DNA from: Kitasatospora sp. NBC_00374
Lineage (GTDB): Bacteria; Actinomycetota; Actinomycetes; Streptomycetales; Streptomycetaceae
Direction: 5' to 3'
Assembly (NCBI RefSeq): GCF_041434935.1
Contig: NZ_CP107964.1
Coordinates: forward strand, 372,001 to 436,000
DNA: 64,000 nt
Part shown: piece by piece, positions 1-7,486 of the stretch
Position numbering within the stretch: position 1 is the stretch's first letter
Layout of the letters: each line of letters begins with the position of its first letter
The notes under the pieces: generated by a model
The model's input: the letters and a program-made list of their open reading frames with translations, nothing else
What the model was told of the DNA's origin: nothing
Databases searched by the model: none
Translations under genes and position numbers: made by a program

Positions 1-849
1 GATGGCGCCGAGGCGGGTGAAGACGTTGACGTGGGTCAATGCCTCACGCAGGTCCTGCGGTATCGGATCAGCGTGTACCCGGCGCCGTCGGCTGCGCGCC
101 ACGTACAGGTCGCCCTGCAGCTCGACGATCCTGCTCGGCGTCTGATGCGGATTCCGGTCGCGGACACGGTCGAAGACGTAGTCGTACAGTTCGTCGAGCG
201 AGATGCGCCCGTCCTCGTCACGATCGGCGTCGCCCGTCACGAGTCCTTCGACCACCGAGCTGGTGAAAACCGATGCCTGCCGCTCGCCCTCCTCTGCCAG
301 ATGGTCGCCTTCAAACGCGTACTCCATGCCGTTGGAAGCAGTGATGGCGGCCCAGCCGCGCCCCCGATCGGCCTTGCCACCGTCAAAGGAGTCGAGCACA
401 TTCAGATCGCCGGACGCGCGCACACGCGAGCCCTGCGTGAAAGCCCCGCCGTAGCAGCAGTCGAGGAGCAGGACCTTTTGCCGGGACCGGCTGTCGCGTA
501 GGCACCGGTGCACGAAGTCGGCGGGGATCGCGGTGGATGCCAGCCGATTCGGCCGGGTGTTGGAGGCTGCGAAGAAGAGCTCCCCGGATTCATTCTTGAG
601 CCCGTGACACGAGAAGTGCAGGAGCAGAAGATCGTCGGGGCCGCAATCGACGAAGAAGTCCTCGATGCGCGCTTCGGCATCGTGCGCGGACTCGTTCCGG
701 ATGATCTCCACATCAAAGCCACCGACCTGGGGCTCACCCAGGACACCGCCCAGCTCGACCGCATCCTGCGCGGGTGATTGGAGCTGCCTGAGCCCCTCAT
801 CCGTGTACTCGTCATTAGCGATGATCAGGGCCAGGCGTCTTCCGTCCAT
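1..849 (-). CDS. Caspase-fold peptidase (C14), C-terminus outside window
   Basis: I translated this minus-strand frame directly; it stays open to the left edge, so at least 283 residues are present and the C-terminus is missing. The ATG follows a GGAGG six bases upstream. The His motif SCHG (His82) lies after a hydrophobic strand, and the Cys motif LLLDCCYGG (Asp130, catalytic Cys132) gives the caspase/metacaspase dyad. A perfect EF-hand-type loop, DRDEDGRISLDE, follows near residue 207, suggesting calcium control as in many bacterial caspase-like proteins. It overlaps the 3' end of the EACC1-like gene by 35 bases, so the two are probably co-translated. Known bacterial relatives act as effectors in NTP-regulated conflict or cell-suicide systems; the sensor partner or C-terminal extension would lie beyond the edge. 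Family call is firm; function in this strain is inferred. Confidence 0.88.
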   Translation of the reverse strand, partial: MDGRRLALIIANDEYTDEGLRQLQSPAQDAVELGGVLGEPQVGGFDVEIIRNESAHDAEARIEDFFVDCGPDDLLLLHFSCHGLKNESGELFFAASNTRPNRLASTAIPADFVHRCLRDSRSRQKVLLLDCCYGGAFTQGSRVRASGDLNVLDSFDGGKADRGRGWAAITASNGMEYAFEGDHLAEEGERQASVFTSSVVEGLVTGDADRDEDGRISLDELYDYVFDRVRDRNPHQTPSRIVELQGDLYVARSRRRRVHADPIPQDLREALTHVNVFTRLGAI

Positions 850-1234
850 GACCTGCCTCCATCGTGTGCCGGCTGACGAAGAGATCCACCAATCGGTCGC
901 TATCTGCAACCGTCGCCTCGGCCAACTCCAGGGCGTCACCATCGATCTCGATGCGGACTGCCCGCGCGACACCCCGGCTTCTCGTCAACCACTGACGGAT
1001 CGTCGACACGACTGAGCTGAGCGCTGTGGTCGACTGGCCGAGCCCGACCACGAGACCACCCACCGTCGCGGCGTCAAGACCGCGCGCACCGACAGGGAGC
1101 TCGGCTGCATGCAATCGGCCGACATCGACGACATCGAGTTGCAGCAATTCGTATCGCAGGCGTCCGGCCAGGATATCAAGCTGCGAGGCGTCGGCACTCT
1201 CCTCGCTCAGGAACAGATTAAGATGACCGGCCAT
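815..1234 (-). CDS. EACC1-like effector-associated small protein
   Basis: A 139-residue protein with an alternating strand/helix pattern: an N-terminal strand region, a Gly-rich segment LDAATVGGLVVGLG near the middle, an amphipathic helix ending in IRQWLTRSRG, and a final pair of strands (AVRIEIDGDALELAEA). This layout matches the small effector-associated constant component EACC1 encoded next to caspase, trypsin-like or TIR effectors in actinobacterial conflict systems. I prefer the ATG at 1234, preceded by GTGGAG, over a GTG nine bases further up. It lies directly upstream of the caspase gene and overlaps it by 35 bases. EACC1 is thought to hold or regulate the effector, but its biochemical role is not settled. 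Assignment rests on size, pattern and neighbour, not on a search. Confidence 0.68.
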   Translation of the reverse strand: MAGHLNLFLSEESADASQLDILAGRLRYELLQLDVVDVGRLHAAELPVGARGLDAATVGGLVVGLGQSTTALSSVVSTIRQWLTRSRGVARAVRIEIDGDALELAEATVADSDRLVDLFVSRHTMEAGHGRKTPGPDHR

Positions 1235-1401
1235 CAGCTCCACCCCCAGACAGAGATAGCGGAGAGTTACACGGCGGACTCCGGTGCGCCCTTATTACTT
1301 CTACGCTACCCTCATTCATCGACCACGCAAGGGACTGGACGAGAGCCTCCGTACCGTTGATATTGGTGACACGGCAATCATGACGGCCGCGCGCGCAGAC
1401 C

Positions 1402-1500
1402 CTGGCGGCTCCAAAGGCCTACCAGCGGCGCGACGAGGTCGAGCGCACGATCCACCGACTCGGAGGCTTCCGGGCGGTCGCCACTGGCTCCGACGGTGAT
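1402..1500 (+). pseudogene. Remnant of an IS5-type transposase C-terminus
   Basis: Read from 1402 this frame gives KAYQRRDEVERTIHRLGGF followed by RAVATGSD. It corresponds to the conserved C-terminal block of IS5-family DDE transposases (consensus like AYxxRxxVERxxxxLKxWRxxATRYDK), whose Glu is the third catalytic acid. There is no upstream coding sequence or start and the block ends in unrelated sequence, so this is a scrap. It lies in the 350-base gap between the XRE-STAND regulator and the EACC1/caspase pair; otherwise that gap holds only the presumed EACC1 promoter, with a locally AT-richer stretch near 1290-1320. Confidence 0.6.
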
Positions 1501-1586
1501 CCGTCGTGCAGAACCTGGCCCGAGCCCCGCCGGGCACCAGCACGTGCCGTGTCGCACACCGGGCGTGTCGCGCCGACCACGTCGCT

Positions 1587-4052
1587 CTACCGGGACGTGT
1601 GCGGCGCCGTGGTGTCCCGGCGGGTGCCGTGCCGGCTGCCGTCCGCACCGAGGTCGGTCAGCGCCTCGGTGAGAATTTCGCGGGCCTCGTCGGCGCGGCC
1701 CTGCTCGATCAGGGCCGTGCCCAGTTCGGTGAGGGTCTTGGTCGTGCTGTCGGGGCGGCCCACCGCCTCGAAGTGGACCAAGGCCTGCCGGTAGGCCTTC
1801 TCGGCGGCGGCCCAGTGCTTCAACTCCGCGCGGTCGAGGCCGAGTTCGTGGGCCGTGAACGCGGCCATGAGGTGGGGAAGCGGCGAGGACCAGACCTCCA
1901 GCAGCTCCATGGCGCCGACCAGGGCGAGGCGGCGGGTCTCCACCGCCTCCTCGACCCGTCCGGTCTCGCGCAGGCAGTTGGCCGCGCCGCGCAGGGTGAC
2001 CATCCGGCCCAGCTGGGCGGACCGGTTGGACACGGTGGCGAAGACGTCGGCGGCCTGCTGGTAGGTGTCGATGGCCTCCTGGTGCCGGAGCAGCCGCCGG
2101 AGCCCGCTGGCGAGGTAGGCCGACGCCCAGCCCTCCTGCTCGCGGTCACCGATCGTCCGGGCCAACTCCAGGGCCTCGCCGGCGAGATCCACCCCTCGCC
2201 GGTACTGGTGCAGGCAGGTGACGTACGTCCAGGCCAGGTAGTTCAGGTGGACGGTCTCGGCCGTCCGGTCACCACAGGCGCGGGCGGCGTCGACGGAGAG
2301 CTGAAAGACCTCGGCCCAGATGTCCCAGCTCAGGAGCCGGTCGGAGAACCAGTGCATGGCCTCGGCGGTGTCGATGACCTCGCGGTGCCGTCCGGCGGCG
2401 AAGGCCCGGCGCAGGGCGGCCAGCCACTCCGGGCTCTCCTCCTCGAGCCAGCGCGCGGCCTCGGTCAGGTTCTCCGGGGCGGTGGCCGGGTCCGGGTCAC
2501 CGTCGGAGTCGTCCTCGGCGGGGTCCGGGTTGAAGAGCCGGCCGGCCGCGGCGGCCCGGCGCAACAGCCGGCTGCCGGCCTTCTCGCGGGCGGCGTCCAC
2601 GCCCGCCGCGGTCTCCTCGGCGGCGAGCCGCTCGCCCGCGTAGAGCCGGACCAGATCGTGCAGGCGGTAGCGCTCCGGGGTGGAGAGCTGCACCAGTCCG
2701 GCGTCGGTGAGCTGCTCCAGGTGGCGCTCGGTCCGCCGCACGGGCAGGTCCGCGTAGGCGGCGACCACGGCGGCGGAGACGTCGTACCCGGCGGTCAGCG
2801 CGCAGCGGCGCAGCACCTGCCGCGTCTCGGCGGGCAGCTTGCGGTAGGAGAGGGCGAAGGCCGGACGCACCGCCAGGTCGCCGGTCTCCAGCACGTCCAG
2901 CCGGTCCTCCTCGGCGGTGAGTTGGCGTACGAGGTGGCCGACCGTCTGCTGCGGGCGGGCGACCAGGCGCTGGCCGGCGATCCGCAGGGCGAGCGGCAGG
3001 TAGCCGCACAGGCCGGCCAGTTCGGCGGTGGCGTCCGGCTCGGCGGCGATCCGGTCGGGGCCGGCGATGCGGCCGACCAGGAGCGCGGCCTCGGCCGGGG
3101 TGAGAGCGTCGAGTTGCAGGCGGTGGACGGATTCGAGCCCGGGCAGGGTGTGCCGGCTGGTGACGATGGTCAGGGCCGGCCCGGAGCCGGGCAGCAGCGG
3201 CCGGACCTGACTCTCGTCGGCGGCGTTGTCCAGCACCAGGACGAGCCGACGCTCGCGGACCAGGGCGCGGTAGAGACCGGCCCGCTCCTCCGTACCGGCG
3301 GGCACCGCACCGTCGCCCACACCGAGGGCCCGCAGGAGCTGGCCGAGGGCCTCGCGGGCCGGGAGGGGCGTCGGGGCCATGCCCCGCAGGTCCAGCGAGA
3401 GCTGCCCGTCCGGGAAGAAGCGGGCCAGCGAATGGGCCGTGTGGAGGGCGAAGGCGGTCTTGCCCAGGCCGGGCTGACCGCTGATCAGCGCGACCCGGGT
3501 GTGGGCCGATTCACCGTCCTGGGCCAGCTCCGCGATCAGGGTCAGGGCGTCCGCCCGGGCGGTGAAGTCGGCGATGTCGCGGGGCAGCGCCAGGGCGTAC
3601 GTCCCCGCCGCCGTCGCAGCGGCGTCGGCGGCCTCGCCCGTGGTGCCGTCGTCCAAGCCGTTCTCGTCCGTGCCGTTCTCGTCCGTGCCGTTCCCGTCCG
3701 TGGCGCTCTCGTCCGTGCCGTTCCCGTCCGTGCCGCCCGCGGCGGGTGCGGCCGCGGTGGTGGACCACCCGGCCGCCCGCGCGCCCCGGGGGCGGCCGGC
3801 CCGGGCGGCCCGTTCGAGTGCGGCGGCCTGGCCCGCGTCCAGGCGCAGCACCTCCGCCAGGGCCCGGACGGTGCGCCGCTGCGGCCCCCGGGTGCGGCCG
3901 CGTTCCATGTCCCCGACGGCGCGCAGGCTGATCCCGGCCGCCGTGGCGAGCTCTTCCTGCGTCAGCCCCGCCCGCACCCGGTGGCGGGCCAGCAGCCGGC
4001 AGAACTCGCCGGCCTCGCCGGTGTCCGCACCCACGCCGTCCGCATCAGCCAT
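1587..4052 (-). CDS. XRE-HTH / NB-ARC / TPR transcriptional regulator
   Basis: An 821-residue STAND-type regulator. Residues about 14-70 form an XRE helix-turn-helix (RHRVRAGLTQEELATAAGIS). A low-complexity linker of TDGNG/TDENG repeats follows (encoded by five 15-bp repeats at 3655-3729). The NB-ARC NTPase begins with P-loop SGQPGLGKTAF near residue 194 and Walker B LVLVLDNAADE, with VTSR sensor and winged-helix region, and the last 300 residues are TPR-like helices. It belongs to the AfsR-like family but has an XRE rather than an OmpR-type DNA-binding domain. Nucleotide-dependent oligomerisation in response to a signal sensed by the TPRs is known for relatives. A 10-bp inverted repeat at 4075-4122, directly upstream, may be its own operator. 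Confidence 0.9.
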   Translation of the reverse strand: MADADGVGADTGEAGEFCRLLARHRVRAGLTQEELATAAGISLRAVGDMERGRTRGPQRRTVRALAEVLRLDAGQAAALERAARAGRPRGARAAGWSTTAAAPAAGGTDGNGTDESATDGNGTDENGTDENGLDDGTTGEAADAAATAAGTYALALPRDIADFTARADALTLIAELAQDGESAHTRVALISGQPGLGKTAFALHTAHSLARFFPDGQLSLDLRGMAPTPLPAREALGQLLRALGVGDGAVPAGTEERAGLYRALVRERRLVLVLDNAADESQVRPLLPGSGPALTIVTSRHTLPGLESVHRLQLDALTPAEAALLVGRIAGPDRIAAEPDATAELAGLCGYLPLALRIAGQRLVARPQQTVGHLVRQLTAEEDRLDVLETGDLAVRPAFALSYRKLPAETRQVLRRCALTAGYDVSAAVVAAYADLPVRRTERHLEQLTDAGLVQLSTPERYRLHDLVRLYAGERLAAEETAAGVDAAREKAGSRLLRRAAAAGRLFNPDPAEDDSDGDPDPATAPENLTEAARWLEEESPEWLAALRRAFAAGRHREVIDTAEAMHWFSDRLLSWDIWAEVFQLSVDAARACGDRTAETVHLNYLAWTYVTCLHQYRRGVDLAGEALELARTIGDREQEGWASAYLASGLRRLLRHQEAIDTYQQAADVFATVSNRSAQLGRMVTLRGAANCLRETGRVEEAVETRRLALVGAMELLEVWSSPLPHLMAAFTAHELGLDRAELKHWAAAEKAYRQALVHFEAVGRPDSTTKTLTELGTALIEQGRADEAREILTEALTDLGADGSRHGTRRDTTAPHTSR
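3655..3729. repeat. Five tandem 15-bp coding repeats (TDxNG linker)
   Basis: Five 15-bp units (consensus GTGCCGTTCTCGTCC on the plus strand) lie inside the XRE-STAND gene and encode the minus-strand pentapeptides TDENG/TDGNG/TDESA between the DNA-binding and NTPase domains. Copy-number change would keep the frame and only alter linker length. Confidence 0.9.
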
Positions 4053-4074
4053 GTTCCGCCCCCGCTACTGCCGC

Positions 4075-4122
4075 TACTTCTGCCCCATGACATGCCCTCA
4101 TCCAGCATGCCAGGCAGAAGTA
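4075..4122. promoter_or_regulatory. Candidate operator: 10-bp inverted repeat
   Basis: TACTTCTGCC (4075-4084) and its exact reverse complement GGCAGAAGTA (4113-4122) are separated by 28 bases, starting 23 bases upstream of the XRE-STAND start codon. A third near-copy, TATTTCTGCC, lies at 4237-4246. The position fits an operator for autoregulation by the XRE protein. The rest of the 346-base gap (to 4398) shows nothing else I can support. Confidence 0.5.
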
Positions 4123-4398
4123 TGCCCGGTCCGCACAGGTTCCCCGACATCAGTCCAGCTCAGCCCGCATCCTGACGCCCGTGCAGGAGCGGGCGGCCGA
4201 GCCCGGGGCGGCACTTTCGCACGGTAGATCTGCCGGTATTTCTGCCTGTGGCGGCGCCGGGCCGGGCGAGGGACCGGGCGGCGGCCGGTGGTCTTCGGGC
4301 GCGCGGGCGTGCGGGCGTCCGCCTCCCGCGAGGTCGGCGAGGCCGCCGAGCGGGCCGTGGGAACAGTGGTCGCGGCCGGGCGCGGGCAGGCCCGCCAG

Positions 4399-7170
4399 TC
4401 AGCGGTCTCCTGGCCTGGGTACGCCGGGCTGTCGGCCGACCGCCAGAAGCTCGGCGAGCAGGCCGTGGGAGCGGTCTTCGAGAGCCGTGTCGCCGACCGA
4501 GCGCCCCAGTGCGACGGCCAGCCGGGCCGAGACCAGAGCGGCGTCGCGGCGGCCGAGCGCGTCCAGGGCCCGCGCGCGGCTGTGCGTGGCCAGCACGGCG
4601 TCGGCGGTGCCGGGGCGGACGGTGGCGGCCTGGAGCGCCTCGTCAGCGCGGGCGAGGGCCTGGCCGGGCACGCCGGCGAGCACCAGGGCGTCGGCGAGGT
4701 CGGTGAGCGACCGGGCGAGCAGGTGACCGGTGGCCGGCGTGCGGGCGTCGGCCACGAGGGCGGTCAGCAGCGGCACGGCCGGCTCGTACCGCCCTGCTCG
4801 GACCAGGGCGTCGGCCAGCCGGGCCCGGCAGCGGTGGCGCAGCTCCGGGTCGCCTGCCCGGTCGGCCGCGGCGGCGGCCCGTTCCAGGTACTCGGTGGCG
4901 CCGCGGAACACCCCGCGGGCGACCAGCAGGACGGCGAGGTCGGTGGAGAGCCGGGCGACGGCGGCCGGATCGTCGCAGGCGTGGGCGGCACGCAGGCCGG
5001 ACTCGATGGTGGTCCGCCAGTGGGAGCGATCGTGGTCGGTGCGCTCGTAGAGGCCTGCGGCCCGGTGGGCGAGCCGCCAGGCATGGGCGGTGCGGCCGTG
5101 CCGCTCGGCGCCCAGCACCACCGCGCGCACCGCGCTCTCCTCCCGCCGGAACCAGGCCTCCGTGTCCCCGGGAGGGACCGGGGCCACCGGGCCGGGCGTG
5201 GCGGGGCCGGCCGTGGCGGGGCCGGGCGGGGCCGGCACCGTGCCGGCCCAGGTCCGGCCGGCACCGCCGCCCGCGGTCCTCGCCAGGTAGTGGTCCATCA
5301 GCCGGTCCAGGGCGGCGAGCCGCTCGTCGCAGGTGAGGTCGGCGGCCCGGCGGGCGCCGTAGCGGCGGACCAGTTCGCGCCGGGTGTAGTGGCCGGGCGT
5401 GCTCTCCTCCAGCAGGTGGGTGGCGTCGAGCCGGGCCAGCATCGTCCGGGCGGTGGCCGGCGGCAGGTCGGCGAGCGCGGCGGCGGCGCAGGTCTCGATC
5501 ACCCCGCCGGGGTGCAGTCCGAGCAGGGTGAACAGCCGGGCCGCCGCGGGCGGCAGCGTGCGGTAGGTCAGGTCGAGGGCCGCCGTGACGCCGAGCGGGC
5601 CGCCGACGCCGGCCAGCGCGGCGTGGCCGGCCTGCTCGTCGGAGAGTTCCGCGACCAGGTCGCCCAGTGTCCAGCCGGGGCGGGCGGCGAGCCGGGCGGA
5701 GACCAGGCGCAGGGCCAGCGGCAGGTGGTCGCAGCGCTCGGCGAGTTCGACCGCGGCCTGCGGCTCGGCGGCCACCCGAGCGGGGCCGAGCGTCCGGGCG
5801 AGCAGCTCCCCCGCCTCTGCGGGGGTCAGCGCGTCCAGCGGGAGCGGGATGCCGCCCTCCCGGACCAGCAGGCGGCGCAGCCGGCTGCGGCTGGTCACGA
5901 CGGTGACGGGCCCAGCGGCACCGGCCGGAGCGCAGCCCGCCGGAGCGGGGTCGGGCGGCGCGTCGGGCAGCAGCGGGGCGAGCTGCTCGTAGGAGCGCGC
6001 GTCGTCCAGCACGAGCAGCAGCCGACGGCCCGCCAGCAGCTCGCGGAAGCGGTCGGCACGGTCGTCGAGCGCGTCGGGCAACTCGTCCTCGGCGTCGCCG
6101 AGGGCGGCCAGCAGGATGCCCAGCGCCTCCGCCGGATCGCGCGGGCAGGCCTCGGCGAAGCCGCGCAGGTCGACGTGGAGCAGGCCGTCGGGGAAGCGGT
6201 CGGCGGCCCGCTGCGCCCAGGCCTGGACCAGGCTGGTCTTGCCGACCCCGGCCGGCCCGGTGACGAGGATCGGCCGGCCGGCCGGGCCGGTGTCGACCGC
6301 CGCGTCCAGCCGGTCGAGCTCGGCCGCCCGACCGACGAACCGTCGGTCGGCCGGAGGCAGGCCGGCCGGAGCCGGGGGCGCGGGCCGGACCGCCGTGGCC
6401 GCGGGAGGCAGGCCGGCCGCCGCCGAGTGCCCGATCCGCTCGCCCGCCACGCGCAGTTCGGGCCCCGGCGCACCGGACAGCCGGGCCACCGACCGGTCGT
6501 ACCAGGCCGTGGCCTCGTCCCGGCGGCCGGCCTGATCGAGGCAGGCGATCAGCCGGGCGGCCAGCCCCTGCCGGGACGGGTGGGCCGAGGCTGCTTCGGT
6601 GAGCTCGGCGACCAGTTCGCCGCCGCGGCCCGCCCGGCACATGCCGTCCGCGAGCCGGTCCAGAGCGCGCAGCCGCAGGTCGGCCAGGTGCGGGGCGGTC
6701 CGGTCCCGCAGCAGGGTGGAGCCGCAGTCGGTGAGCGCGGCGCCGCGCCAGAGGTCCAGGGCGGCGCGGAGCAGCGGGAGCGCGGGGTCGTCGGCCCGCG
6801 CTCCGGGGCCGGCGGGATCCGTGCGGCCGGGCAGCTGCGGGCCGGCCCGCTCGCAGAGCCGCTGGAAGCGCAGCGCGTCCACCCGCTCGGGGTCACCGGT
6901 GAGGACGTAGCCGGCGCCGCGGGTGCCGAGGGTGAGGAACTCGTCGTCCAGCACCCGCCGCAGGACCGCGACGTGTCCCTGGAGTGCGGCGCGGGCGGTG
7001 GGCGGCGCACTGCCGTCCCAGACCAGTTCGATCAGCTCGTCGGCGGCCACGAGCTGGTCGAACCGGACGGCGAGCGCGCTGAGCAGCGCCCGGCGCTTGG
7101 GGGCCGAGGGCGTGAGCACCGTCCCGTCCTCCCGCCGAACGGCAACCGGCCCGAGCAGGTCGATCCACAT
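4399..7170 (-). CDS. AfsR/SARP-family regulator (OmpR-DBD, BTAD, NB-ARC, TPR)
   Basis: A 923-residue large SARP. Residues 1-90 are the OmpR-like winged helix (IDLLGPVAVRRED at the start, ARAALQGHVAVLRRVL for the recognition region). A bacterial transcriptional activation domain follows to about residue 240. The NB-ARC has P-loop TGPAGVGKTSLV near residue 307, Walker B LLLVLDDARS and the VVTSR motif, and the C-terminal third is TPR-like helices. The ATG follows GGGAGGAGAGG. It is divergent from the second SARP at 7487, sharing a 316-base intergenic region with four tandem 10-bp repeats. Members of this family switch on secondary-metabolite or developmental genes; the target here is not shown by sequence. 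It is more diverged from the other two SARPs in the window than they are from each other. Confidence 0.92.
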   Translation of the reverse strand: MWIDLLGPVAVRREDGTVLTPSAPKRRALLSALAVRFDQLVAADELIELVWDGSAPPTARAALQGHVAVLRRVLDDEFLTLGTRGAGYVLTGDPERVDALRFQRLCERAGPQLPGRTDPAGPGARADDPALPLLRAALDLWRGAALTDCGSTLLRDRTAPHLADLRLRALDRLADGMCRAGRGGELVAELTEAASAHPSRQGLAARLIACLDQAGRRDEATAWYDRSVARLSGAPGPELRVAGERIGHSAAAGLPPAATAVRPAPPAPAGLPPADRRFVGRAAELDRLDAAVDTGPAGRPILVTGPAGVGKTSLVQAWAQRAADRFPDGLLHVDLRGFAEACPRDPAEALGILLAALGDAEDELPDALDDRADRFRELLAGRRLLLVLDDARSYEQLAPLLPDAPPDPAPAGCAPAGAAGPVTVVTSRSRLRRLLVREGGIPLPLDALTPAEAGELLARTLGPARVAAEPQAAVELAERCDHLPLALRLVSARLAARPGWTLGDLVAELSDEQAGHAALAGVGGPLGVTAALDLTYRTLPPAAARLFTLLGLHPGGVIETCAAAALADLPPATARTMLARLDATHLLEESTPGHYTRRELVRRYGARRAADLTCDERLAALDRLMDHYLARTAGGGAGRTWAGTVPAPPGPATAGPATPGPVAPVPPGDTEAWFRREESAVRAVVLGAERHGRTAHAWRLAHRAAGLYERTDHDRSHWRTTIESGLRAAHACDDPAAVARLSTDLAVLLVARGVFRGATEYLERAAAAADRAGDPELRHRCRARLADALVRAGRYEPAVPLLTALVADARTPATGHLLARSLTDLADALVLAGVPGQALARADEALQAATVRPGTADAVLATHSRARALDALGRRDAALVSARLAVALGRSVGDTALEDRSHGLLAELLAVGRQPGVPRPGDR

Positions 7171-7240
7171 GCGGCTGCCTCTCCTCCCCCACCGGCGGCC
7201 GGTCCGCCGGGCACTTCGCCGAACCGTCCGACGCCGAACG

Positions 7241-7280
7241 ATTCCGGATGACTTCGGATGATTCCGGGTGACTCCGGGTG
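7241..7280. promoter_or_regulatory. Four tandem 10-bp repeats between divergent SARP genes
   Basis: Four consecutive 10-bp units, ATTCCGGATG, ACTTCGGATG, ATTCCGGGTG and ACTCCGGGTG, sit in the shared 316-base region, 71 bases from the minus-strand SARP start and 207 from the plus-strand one. SARPs bind direct repeats spaced by about one helical turn, so this is a plausible operator. The remainder of the gap contains TACACT near 7424 as a weak -10 candidate for the rightward gene. Confidence 0.6.
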
Positions 7281-7486
7281 AGGTCGTCCGATGCCTCCCG
7301 GCTCACCTGCGTCGTCGGGACTCTCCGAGTCGTCCGAGGATAGGCCCGGGCGGAGCGCAGGCACGCGCCGGGCAGCGTACGCCCCTGCCCCTCCCGGCGT
7401 ACGGACGGTAGTCGCGGGAGCACTACACTGCACCCCCGGGACGTGCCCGGGCGTGGTCGGGGCGGTTCGGAGGGTAAGGGGAACGG

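Noticed and set aside
1506..4175. A long plus-strand frame of 889 codons
   Set aside because: It is antisense to the XRE-STAND regulator, consists of Gly/Val/Gln/Arg-rich low-complexity residues and carries no motif; high GC keeps it open.
4288..7251. A plus-strand frame of 987 codons
   Set aside because: Antisense to the 4399 SARP; composition typical of a GC-rich shadow frame, no domain.
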